A stretch of DNA of 6,408 nucleotides from JBHENN01 sp046262015 (lineage in GTDB: Bacteria > Actinomycetota > CADDZG01 > WHSQ01), in assembly GCA_046262015.1 (NCBI GenBank), contig JBHENN010000079.1, forward strand, positions 1 to 6,408, written 5' to 3'. The notes under the pieces are model-generated. The model was not told the DNA's origin and did not search any database. It saw only the letters and a program-made list of their open reading frames with translations. The position numbers and the translations under genes were made by a program. Positions 1-5,305 of the stretch are shown piece by piece; position 1 is the first letter of the stretch, and each line of letters opens with the position of its first letter.

Positions 1-339
1 CCCACGGCCGACCCGACGCCCGATCCGGGCCAGACACCCACCGCGAAGCCCGACAACCACGGAGCGGCGGTCTCGACCGCCGCCCGGTGCCCGGTGAAGG
101 GCAAGGCACACGGCGAGCTGGTGTCGTCGATCGCCCGCAACAAGGACGCGACGGTCGCCGATGCCGAGGCTGCATGCGCCGCCGCCGTCGCCGCTCAGGA
201 GGCTGCGCCCGCCAAGGCGAAACCCGCCAAGCCCGCGAAACCCGCCAAGCCCGCGAAGCCGGCCAAGCCCGCGAAGCCGGAGAAGCCGAGCAAGCCCGAG
301 GGAGCCGGCAAGCCCGAGGGAGCCGGCAAGCCCGGCTAG
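1..339 (+). CDS. 3' part of a low-complexity, probably exported protein with HGxxVS repeats and Lys-Pro-Ala tail
   Basis: The frame is open from base 1 to a TAG at 337-339, giving 112 visible residues; the start lies outside the window. A GTG at 94 could in principle start a shorter protein, but the frame is open and similar in composition upstream of it, so I read it as a 5'-truncated gene. In order it shows a Pro/Thr/Asp-rich stretch (residues 1-19), two copies of an H-G-x-x-V-S-x-x-A-R motif (residues 20-29 and 37-46), two cysteines (30 and 59), an Ala-rich helix (about 52-70), and a tail of K-P-A repeats (about 73-92) ending in two K-P-E-G-A-G units. Such Pro/Lys/Ala tails occur in exported or wall-associated actinobacterial proteins and in histone-like proteins; no enzymatic domain is visible. 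I do not recognise the family. Export is inferred from composition only, since the N-terminus is missing. It ends 98 bases before nfeD on the same strand, so co-transcription is possible. Confidence 0.7.
   Translation, partial: PTADPTPDPGQTPTAKPDNHGAAVSTAARCPVKGKAHGELVSSIARNKDATVADAEAACAAAVAAQEAAPAKAKPAKPAKPAKPAKPAKPAKPEKPSKPEGAGKPEGAGKPG
292..327 (+). repeat. Tandem 18-base repeat, two perfect copies
   Basis: The unit AAGCCCGAGGGAGCCGGC occurs at 292-309 and immediately again at 310-327, then begins a third time (AAGCCCGGC) before the stop codon. It encodes K-P-E-G-A-G twice. Together with the K-P-A codon repeats just upstream (about 217-276), it makes the end of this gene prone to length variation by slippage. 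The perfect nucleotide identity suggests a recent duplication. Confidence 0.9.
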
Positions 340-437
340 ACCAGATCCCAAGGAGCGAAGGCTAGGTCTCACTCCGCCGGCGGCGCGGGCGCCGTACCCG
401 TTCAGCTCGCGTCTCCGGGTTCTGCGACGATGGACCG

Positions 438-1787
438 GTGAAGGCTTCGCGCGGAGCTCGCCGGCGCGCCGTGGTGTGGCTGCTCCTCGTGTTGGGGGGC
501 TCGCTGCTGGCGGGCCCCTCGGCGCGGGCTCAGCAGGAGGGCCGGCCGGTCGTCTCGCTCGCCGAGGTCGAGGGCGCGATCGACCCCCCCACCGCCGACT
601 TCCTCGCCAGCCAGATCGCGGCCGCGCAAGGTCCCGACACGATCGCGCTGATCATCCAGCTCGATACGCCGGGGGGTCTAGCCACCTCGATGCGAGACAT
701 CATCCAGGCCGAGCTCGACTCGGAGACCCCGATCGTCGTCTGGGTCGCTCCGCGCGGCGCGCGCGCGGCGTCGGCGGGCACGTTCATCGCGTACGCCGCC
801 CACCTCACCTACATGGCCGGCGCGACCGAGATCGGCGCCGCCACGCCGATCGACCTGGCGGGGGACGCCTCCGGGTCACTTCCGACGAAGGTGATCAACG
901 ACGCGGCCGCATTCCTGCGCGAGATCGCGATCGAACGCGGGCGTAACCCGGATTGGGCCGAGGACGCGGTCCGCGAGGGCGCGTCGATCGGCGCTACGGA
1001 GGCCGCCCGGATCGACGTGGTCGACGGCATGGCGTCGTCTCTGTCGGAGCTGCTCGAGGCGCTGGACGGTCAGACCGCCGGCCCCGGAGGCGAGGTCCTC
1101 GAGACGTGGGACCACGATGAGGGAACCCCGTCCGCGGTCGTGCGCTTCCAGAACATGAACGCGATCCAGGAGCTGCTCCATCTGGTCACCGACCCGGAGA
1201 TCGCGTTCCTGCTCATCCTGATCGGTACCTTCGGGATCATCTTCGAGCTCTACAACCCGGGCATCGGCCTCGCGGGGCTCCTCGGCGCGGTGTCCCTGCT
1301 ACTGGGGTTCTACGCCCTCTCGGTGCTGCCGACGAACTGGGCGGGGGTGCTCCTGGTCATGCTCGCGGTCGCCTTCCTGCTGGTCGACCTCCACACGGCG
1401 GGCTTCGGCGTCTGGACCGCGGGAGGCGTGGCCGCGCTCGTCGTCGGCGGAGCCATCCTCTTCTCCGGCGCGCCGGCCGAGCTCAGGCTCTCCCCCGGAA
1501 CCATCGCGTTCGCGGTCGCCCTGACGCTGATCTTCTTCGTCTCGGTGATGACGGCCGCGCTGCGCGTGCGCTTGCGCCGGCCGGTCACCGGCGAGGAGGG
1601 CATCGTCGGCACCATCGGAGAGGCGACGACCGACATCGCTCCAGAGGGGACGGTCCTGACCAAGGGGGCCTTGTGGAGAGCGCGCACGATGGAGACCGGG
1701 ATCGCGCAGGGCGAGCGCGTCAAGATCATGGCGACCGAGGGACTGATCTTGCTGGTCGAGCCTCTCCACGAGAGCCCGGACGGGTGA
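438..1787 (+). CDS. nfeD: Long-form NfeD membrane protease (ClpP-class serine protease)
   Basis: This 449-residue protein matches the long NfeD architecture (the PH1510 type of Pyrococcus). Residues 1-31 are a signal peptide with an A-R-A cleavage motif. Residues about 35-210 are a ClpP-like protease domain with the nucleophile Ser112 in an A-A-S-A-G-T context (codon 771-773) and the presumed general base Lys151 in T-K-V-I-N-D-A (codon 888-890); the 39-residue spacing is close to the Ser97/Lys138 dyad of PH1510. Five hydrophobic segments follow (about 256-275, 277-296, 301-318, 324-343, 355-375), then a soluble OB-like NfeD domain (about 385-441). In this family the protease cleaves the hydrophobic C-terminal region of its partner stomatin, and the gene encoding such a partner follows 85 bases downstream. 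The GTG at 438 is chosen because it begins exactly at the signal peptide; it lacks a good Shine-Dalgarno sequence, so a leaderless transcript or reinitiation is possible. Family assignment is firm; protease activity is inferred from the residues. Confidence 0.95.
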   Translation: MKASRGARRRAVVWLLLVLGGSLLAGPSARAQQEGRPVVSLAEVEGAIDPPTADFLASQIAAAQGPDTIALIIQLDTPGGLATSMRDIIQAELDSETPIVVWVAPRGARAASAGTFIAYAAHLTYMAGATEIGAATPIDLAGDASGSLPTKVINDAAAFLREIAIERGRNPDWAEDAVREGASIGATEAARIDVVDGMASSLSELLEALDGQTAGPGGEVLETWDHDEGTPSAVVRFQNMNAIQELLHLVTDPEIAFLLILIGTFGIIFELYNPGIGLAGLLGAVSLLLGFYALSVLPTNWAGVLLVMLAVAFLLVDLHTAGFGVWTAGGVAALVVGGAILFSGAPAELRLSPGTIAFAVALTLIFFVSVMTAALRVRLRRPVTGEEGIVGTIGEATTDIAPEGTVLTKGALWRARTMETGIAQGERVKIMATEGLILLVEPLHESPDG

Positions 1788-1820
1788 TTCGCTCGTCGAA
1801 CCTCGCCACGAGAACGGTCA

Positions 1821-1844
1821 GGGATGAGGTCTAAGCTCCATCCC
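1821..1844 (+). other. Inverted repeat (hairpin) between nfeD and the stomatin gene
   Basis: GGGATG (1821-1826) pairs perfectly with CATCCC (1839-1844), and the inner AG/CT can extend the stem past one bulged base. No T-run follows, so it does not look like a standard intrinsic terminator. It lies 29 bases before the stomatin start and encloses the sequence TAAGCT (1832-1837), which could be a -10 element. It might be an operator, an RNA processing stem that sets the ratio of the two proteins, or chance in GC-rich DNA. Confidence 0.4.
1832..1837 (+). promoter_or_regulatory. Candidate -10 element (TAAGCT) before the stomatin gene
   Basis: TAAGCT fits the TAnnnT pattern of actinobacterial -10 boxes and ends 35 bases before the stomatin start codon. 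I see no convincing -35 box about 17 bases upstream. If active, the stomatin gene would have its own promoter in addition to read-through from nfeD. Confidence 0.25.
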
Positions 1845-1857
1845 GGACCGGACCTCT

Positions 1858-1866
1858 AGAAGGGGG
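1858..1866 (+). promoter_or_regulatory. Strong ribosome binding site of the stomatin gene
   Basis: AGAAGGGGG ends six bases before the ATG at 1873. It is the clearest Shine-Dalgarno sequence in the window and fixes the start. It contrasts with nfeD, which has no clear one, so the stomatin is probably made in excess over its protease. Confidence 0.75.
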
Positions 1867-1872
1867 CAGATC

Positions 1873-2727
1873 ATGTCTCAGGCTGTGCTGGTTATCGCGG
1901 CGGTGTTCGTGCTGATCCTCCTCGCCGCCGGTATCCGGATCGTGCAGGAGTACGAGCGGGGCGTGATCTTCCGCTTGGGACGAGTGATCGCCGGCGCCAA
2001 AGGCCCCGGTCTGTTCTTCATCATTCCCATCGTCGATCGGATGGTGAAGGTCAACCTACAGATCGTGACCCTCGACGTGCCGCCTCAGGATGTGATCACG
2101 AAGGACAACGTCACGGTGAGGGTGAACGCCGTCTGCTACTTCCAGGTGTTCCAGCCGGTGAAAGCCGTGGTCGAGGTGCAGAACTATCTCTACGCGACGT
2201 CACAGATCGCGCAGACAACCCTCCGCGCGATCCTGTGCAAGGTCGACCTCGACACGATCCTCGGCGAACGGGATCGCTTGAACCAAGAGCTCCAGCGCAT
2301 CATCGACGACCTCACCGACCCGTGGGGCGTCAAGGTCGTACACGTCGAGATCAAGGATGTGGACCTCCCCCAGGAGATGCAGCGGGCGATGGCTCGCCAG
2401 GCCGAGGCAGAACGCGAGCGGCGCGCCAAGATCATCAACGCCGAAGGCGAGTACCAGGCGTCCGAACGACTCGCCCAGGCCGCGGAGGTCATCGCACGCC
2501 ATCCGATCGCGTACCAGTTGCGTTACCTGCAGACGGTCAACGAGGTGGCCGCCGAGAAGAACTCGACGCTCGTGATCCCGATCCCGATCGAGCTGCTCAA
2601 GCCGTTCCAGGCAGCGTTCGGCTCGGATGCGTCGGTGTTCGATCGCTCCGGCGACGGTCAGACCCCGCCCGCCCCGACCGCACCCTCGGCAGGGCCCCCG
2701 TCCGCGCCACAGCCGCCCGAAGCGTGA
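1873..2727 (+). CDS. Slipin/stomatin-like SPFH (band 7) membrane protein
   Basis: The protein has 284 residues. An N-terminal hydrophobic anchor (about 4-20) is followed at once by the band 7 start (I-V-x-E-Y-E-R-G-V-I-F-R-L-G-R, residues 23-37). The SPFH domain runs to about residue 165 and includes the slipin signatures L-x-R-A-I-L-x-K-V-x-L-D (117-127), R-D-x-L-N-x-E-L-Q-x-I-I-D (133-145) and V-E-I-K-D-V-D-L-P (158-166). A charged coiled-coil segment follows (about 167-205: R-A-M-A-R-Q-A-E-A-E-R-E-R-R-A-K), then N-S-T-L-V-I-P-I-P-I-E-L-L (230-242) and a Pro-rich tail. Slipins oligomerise at the inner membrane and organise lipid microdomains. In the archaeal pair, NfeD cleaves the stomatin in the hydrophobic segment that corresponds to 231-242 here. 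The upstream NfeD gene makes this a standard NfeD/stomatin pair. Length and domain order are normal apart from the Pro/Ala-rich C-terminal 20 residues. The small convergent intergenic gap suggests this is the last gene of the unit. Confidence 0.95.
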   Translation: MSQAVLVIAAVFVLILLAAGIRIVQEYERGVIFRLGRVIAGAKGPGLFFIIPIVDRMVKVNLQIVTLDVPPQDVITKDNVTVRVNAVCYFQVFQPVKAVVEVQNYLYATSQIAQTTLRAILCKVDLDTILGERDRLNQELQRIIDDLTDPWGVKVVHVEIKDVDLPQEMQRAMARQAEAERERRAKIINAEGEYQASERLAQAAEVIARHPIAYQLRYLQTVNEVAAEKNSTLVIPIPIELLKPFQAAFGSDASVFDRSGDGQTPPAPTAPSAGPPSAPQPPEA

Positions 2728-2730
2728 CGC

Positions 2731-2757
2731 GGAGAGGAAGAGGAGGAGAGAGAGGGG
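2731..2757 (+). other. Purine-only tract between convergent genes
   Basis: All 27 bases are A or G on the + strand, made of GGAGAGGAAG-like and GAGAGAGAGGGG-like units. The tract fills nearly the whole 31-base gap between the stop codon of the stomatin gene and the stop codon of the minus-strand gene. No hairpin with a T-run is present, so neither gene has a recognisable intrinsic terminator here. Confidence 0.8.
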
Positions 2758-2758
2758 T

Positions 2759-3301
2759 CTAGCGCGAGACGCGGAACGCGTTCGGCACGAAGCGGAAGCC
2801 CTGCTCTTCGATGTTGAGGCACGTCGACTCGAACTGGGTGTAGGTCGCCAACGCCTTGGCGTGGGCGACGCCCGGGCGTGTGTAGGGCTCCAGCCTCACC
2901 CGGATGATCGCCTTGCCGTTCGCATCGGTCGTACCGAAGCCCGGTAGGAACACGAGACCCACCTGGACCCCGATGCCCACGCCGACGCCTTCGGCCGGCA
3001 GCGACATCGGCGGTTCGCCGAGCGGGATCTGCTGACCGAGGGGGTCAGTCTCCCCGGGGCGGGTGACGGTCACCTCGAACTTCGCGGACTGACCGATCCG
3101 ATACGACTTGCGCAGCGGCTTCATCGTCACCTTGAGCGTCGTGAGGATGATGGTTTCGCTGCGACAGCCCCGCGCCATGGCGGCGCGCGTGGCCGATCCC
3201 TCGGGCGAGGCGGCGGCGGGGAGCGCGCCGGCGGCGATCACGGCCGAGGTCGCCAGGGCGACACCCCAGCGCTTCGATCGGTTCAGCGCCGTCCGTCTCA
3301 T
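2759..3301 (-). CDS. Small exported beta-rich protein of unknown function, coupled to the S15-like gene
   Basis: This is a 180-residue protein from the ATG at 3301. An ATG three codons earlier (3310) is in frame, but the ribosome binding site GGAG (3311-3314) directly abuts it and is nine bases from the ATG at 3301, so I prefer the latter. Residues 1-31 are a signal peptide (basic start, hydrophobic core, A-A-A before S-P). The mature part has a strand-rich pattern: Y-R-I-G-Q-S-A-K-F-E-V-T-V (about 67-79), then G-T-T-D-A-N-G-K-A-I-I-R-V (about 123-135). This 'TDanGka' turn is common in bacterial Ig-like and macroglobulin-like domains. Two cysteines (46 and 161) could form a disulfide joining the ends of the domain. 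I do not recognise the family; an Ig-like fold is inference. It starts 12 bases after the S15-like gene and its ribosome binding site overlaps that gene's stop codon, which suggests translational coupling and a shared role outside the membrane. Confidence 0.8.
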   Translation of the reverse strand: MRRTALNRSKRWGVALATSAVIAAGALPAAASPEGSATRAAMARGCRSETIILTTLKVTMKPLRKSYRIGQSAKFEVTVTRPGETDPLGQQIPLGEPPMSLPAEGVGVGIGVQVGLVFLPGFGTTDANGKAIIRVRLEPYTRPGVAHAKALATYTQFESTCLNIEEQGFRFVPNAFRVSR

Positions 3302-3310
3302 CCCCGTCAT

Positions 3311-3316
3311 CTCCTA
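3311..3316 (-). promoter_or_regulatory. Ribosome binding site overlapping the upstream stop codon
   Basis: Read on the minus strand the sequence is TAGGAG: the TAG (3316-3314) ends the S15-like gene and GGAG (3314-3311) is the Shine-Dalgarno sequence of the next gene. The two elements share a base. A ribosome finishing the first protein is thus placed to start the second, and this spacing selects the ATG at 3301 over the ATG at 3310. Confidence 0.6.
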
Positions 3317-5119
3317 GTCGTGACCGTGACCGAGCTTGAACAGCTTGAAGAGGTTCCTCGGCGCGTCCACTATAGGCAGGATCAGCCTCGTCTTCGCTTC
3401 TTCCCAGTTGACCCGCACATATACGCAGTTGTCCTGGTTCCCGGTCGGGTCGGGGATCTGCTCGCAGCCGGGGTAGGCCTTCGGGACGGACCACTCGTTG
3501 ATCTCGGTCTGGATGTTCAGACCGATGTAGTGGCCCTTCTTGAACGTGTAGTCCTGGGGCTTGGTCACGATCGTCGACATGAACGGCTTGCCGGGCTCGA
3601 CCTCGACCTGCTTGCTCAGGGACTTGCGGTAACGAGAGTCGAGCCACCCGCGGGTCACCCCGACGACTCCCTTCGGATCGGTCGAGACGTGCATGTTGCC
3701 GACCTGCCTGTGCACGTCGGGGTCGACGTCCACGATGCTCGGCGTGAACGTGATCCACCTGCGATAGACGGTCGAGTACACCTGCACCTTCACCTCGCCG
3801 AAGATGCGCGCGTCCCGCCGGAAGAGGGGGCTCTCGAACCAGGCCCACTCGTGGTTGCTGCGGCCGTGATGGTTGGCGTGGGACTCGGTGTTCACGCCGA
3901 ATGCCGGGAAGCGCTTGGCCGTGGGCTCCTGTCCCGGGAAGAAGATCGGATCGTGCGGCAGCGCCAACCATTCGTAGTCCCCGATCTCGCTGGGAGGGAA
4001 CTGCTGCACGATCAGCTCGACGTTCCGCACCTTCGGCCACTTGCCGGAGGACCATCCGCCGGGTCCGTCGTAGGTCGCCGTCTGACTCGTGACGTCGGGC
4101 ATCCTGGAGATGCCGTTGTCGACGCCCTTGAGGTAATGCGCGAACCAGGCGTCGACCGTCTGGGCGTACTTGCCCGTGGGCGTCCCGTGGTCGTCCCAGC
4201 GACTTCCCATGAACAGTTTGCGGTTGGGTGAGTTCCTGAGTGCGCGGTAGAGGTCCACGGCATGGTCCGGCTTGACGTTCCAGTCGCCCCAGTTGTGCGC
4301 CACGAGCACGGGGATGTCGATCTTGTGCGCGTCCTTCACGTAGTCACGCTGGCGCCAGAAGGCGTCGTAGTCGGGGGTGTCGTCGTAACCCCGCTGGGTG
4401 TGCTCGATCTCGTCGCACGGGGTGATGGTCGACTGCACCCGCTCGGCCCAGCTCGGGTCCTGGACGTCCAGCGGCGGCGGCAGCGCGAGCCCGAAGTCGA
4501 ACGCCACCGGAGCGTGGAAGCCTTCGTCGTCGAGTGCCGACGCGCCTTGGTGGCTGACGACCTCGTTGTTGTAGAGATAACGGATCCCGCCGGAGTAAGC
4601 GTAGTGGTACCAGCTCGAGACCGCCGCTTCCGGCACGATCGTGGTGAGATGCGGGGGCCGGGTGACCGCCGCTCCGGTCGCGGTTGCCCCGTCGTAAGCC
4701 CCGCCGATCATCCCGATCTTGCCGTTGGACCATTTCTGCTTAGCGATCCACTCGATCAGCACGTGTGCGCTCTGCTTCTCGCGGGTGCCGCCGTAGTCGT
4801 AGCAGCCGCCGGAGTTGCCGGTGCCGACGACGTCGGCCACGACGCGGATGTAGCCCTTCTCGTTCCACCGGGCGGCGTCGCCGGTCCGGTTGCCGTCGGC
4901 CGCCGCGTTCGCGGCCGAATAGGGCGAATAGGTCAGGATCACCGGCCCCTTGAAGTTCTCGGAGGGCTTGGCAACCTCGACGAAGATGTCACCTTGCTTG
5001 GTGGGGACGATGACGGACTGCCGCACGGTCTGGGCGGCCGCAGGCGCGGCGGGGGCGGCCAGCAACGCCGCGACCAGCGCGGTGCCGAGCACCGTGGACC
5101 CGGTTCTGCCGACTCGCAT
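3314..5119 (-). CDS. Exported CocE / X-Pro dipeptidyl-peptidase-like (S15) protein with nucleophile Ser replaced by Ala
   Basis: From the ATG at 5119 the protein has 601 residues (a GTG at 5137 would add six, but that GTG lies next to the ribosome binding site). Residues 1-29 are a signal peptide ending A-A-A before Q-T. Residues about 31-340 form an alpha/beta-hydrolase domain: oxyanion-type S-P-Y (65-67), G-T-G-N-S-G-G (99-105), W-S-N-G-K-I-G-M-I-G-G-A-Y-D-G (130-144), A-H-N-W-G-D-W-N-V-K (274-283) and D-D-H-G-T-P (309-314). Residues about 365-595 form the jelly-roll C-terminal domain of the family. Members of this family hydrolyse X-Pro dipeptides, esters or amides with a Ser-Asp-His triad. 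Here Asp279 and His311 are in place, but the elbow, normally G-G-S-Y-D-G, reads G-G-A-Y-D-G (Ala141, codon GCT at 4699-4697). The reading frame is otherwise intact and all other motifs are kept. It is therefore either a secreted pseudo-enzyme or contains a sequencing error. The family assignment is firm; lack of hydrolase activity is inferred. Confidence 0.92.
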   Translation of the reverse strand: MRVGRTGSTVLGTALVAALLAAPAAPAAAQTVRQSVIVPTKQGDIFVEVAKPSENFKGPVILTYSPYSAANAAADGNRTGDAARWNEKGYIRVVADVVGTGNSGGCYDYGGTREKQSAHVLIEWIAKQKWSNGKIGMIGGAYDGATATGAAVTRPPHLTTIVPEAAVSSWYHYAYSGGIRYLYNNEVVSHQGASALDDEGFHAPVAFDFGLALPPPLDVQDPSWAERVQSTITPCDEIEHTQRGYDDTPDYDAFWRQRDYVKDAHKIDIPVLVAHNWGDWNVKPDHAVDLYRALRNSPNRKLFMGSRWDDHGTPTGKYAQTVDAWFAHYLKGVDNGISRMPDVTSQTATYDGPGGWSSGKWPKVRNVELIVQQFPPSEIGDYEWLALPHDPIFFPGQEPTAKRFPAFGVNTESHANHHGRSNHEWAWFESPLFRRDARIFGEVKVQVYSTVYRRWITFTPSIVDVDPDVHRQVGNMHVSTDPKGVVGVTRGWLDSRYRKSLSKQVEVEPGKPFMSTIVTKPQDYTFKKGHYIGLNIQTEINEWSVPKAYPGCEQIPDPTGNQDNCVYVRVNWEEAKTRLILPIVDAPRNLFKLFKLGHGHD

Positions 5120-5124
5120 GGTGG

Positions 5125-5135
5125 TCCTGACCTCC
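5125..5135 (-). promoter_or_regulatory. Ribosome binding site deciding the start of the S15-like gene
   Basis: On the minus strand, GGAGG (5135-5131) and AGGA (5128-5125) lie 11 and 5 bases before the ATG at 5119. The alternative in-frame GTG (5137-5135) overlaps this site, so it is unlikely to be the true start. Confidence 0.6.
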
Positions 5136-5150
5136 ACTTTCGCCCGTTCT

Positions 5151-5156
5151 GTTATG
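5151..5156 (-). promoter_or_regulatory. Candidate -10 element of the S15-like gene
   Basis: CATAAC, read on the minus strand, is the most AT-rich hexamer in this GC-rich intergenic region and lies 31 bases before the ATG at 5119. That distance is like the other candidate -10 boxes in this window. I see no good -35 match; a copy of a 9-base direct repeat lies in the region just upstream. Confidence 0.25.
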
Positions 5157-5160
5157 TCGT

Positions 5161-5195
5161 CGGATGTTCGAACCCGCCTCGGGGGCCGGATGTTC
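5161..5195. repeat. Pair of 9-base direct repeats in the divergent intergenic region
   Basis: CGGATGTTC occurs at 5161-5169 and again at 5187-5195, 26 bases apart. The first copy runs into the palindrome GTTCGAAC (5166-5173). Both copies sit upstream of the candidate -10 box of the S15-like gene, where a regulator could bind. No known operator consensus was matched. Confidence 0.45.
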
Positions 5196-5269
5196 CTCTT
5201 GGTTCCTTACCCACCATGGTTCTCCCCGCCCCCGGTCGGTCCTGCCCGGGACCCTGGTCGGGGACTGGG

Positions 5270-5275
5270 TAGGCT
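5270..5275 (+). promoter_or_regulatory. Candidate -10 element (TAGGCT) of the YbdK-like gene
   Basis: TAGGCT fits the TAnnnT pattern and ends 30 bases before the ATG at 5306. It resembles TAAGCT before the stomatin gene in sequence and in distance to the start codon. No clear -35 box is seen; GGTCGG occurs twice upstream (5234-5239 and 5256-5261), 22 bases apart. Confidence 0.25.
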
Positions 5276-5305
5276 CTCGGCTCGGTTCCGACCCCGGGGG
5301 GCAGG

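Noticed and set aside
217..330. Lys-Pro-Ala codon repeats as a CRISPR-like or mobile repeat
   Set aside because: The repeats are in frame, encode a K-P-A/K-P-E tail, have no spacers and end at the stop codon of the gene, so they are a coding tandem repeat.
370..400. GC-rich inverted repeat GGCGC-GG-GCGCC between the first gene and nfeD as a terminator
   Set aside because: The loop would be only two bases and no T-run follows; it is more likely a product of local GC content.
161..946. A 261-codon plus-strand frame running through the end of the first gene and into nfeD
   Set aside because: Its translation is Arg/Pro-rich low-complexity sequence that crosses two better-supported genes in other frames; it is a GC-driven shadow.
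5161..5174. Possible SOS (LexA) box around GTTCGAAC
   Set aside because: The actinobacterial box has CGAAC and GTTCG separated by four bases in the opposite arrangement; here the two halves are fused in inverse order and do not match.
5162..5185. GTTCGAACCC at 5166-5175 looks like the T-loop of a tRNA, raising a tRNA remnant or attachment site
   Set aside because: The flanking bases do not form a T-stem on either strand, no acceptor stem or anticodon arm can be built nearby, and no integrase gene is present.
3320..5272. Two long plus-strand open frames (3320-4231 and 4262-5272) opposite the S15-like gene
   Set aside because: Their translations are rich in Val, Gly, Arg, Asp and Leu without any motif, which is typical of antisense frames of GC-rich genes. 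The minus-strand protein shows clear family motifs along its whole length.
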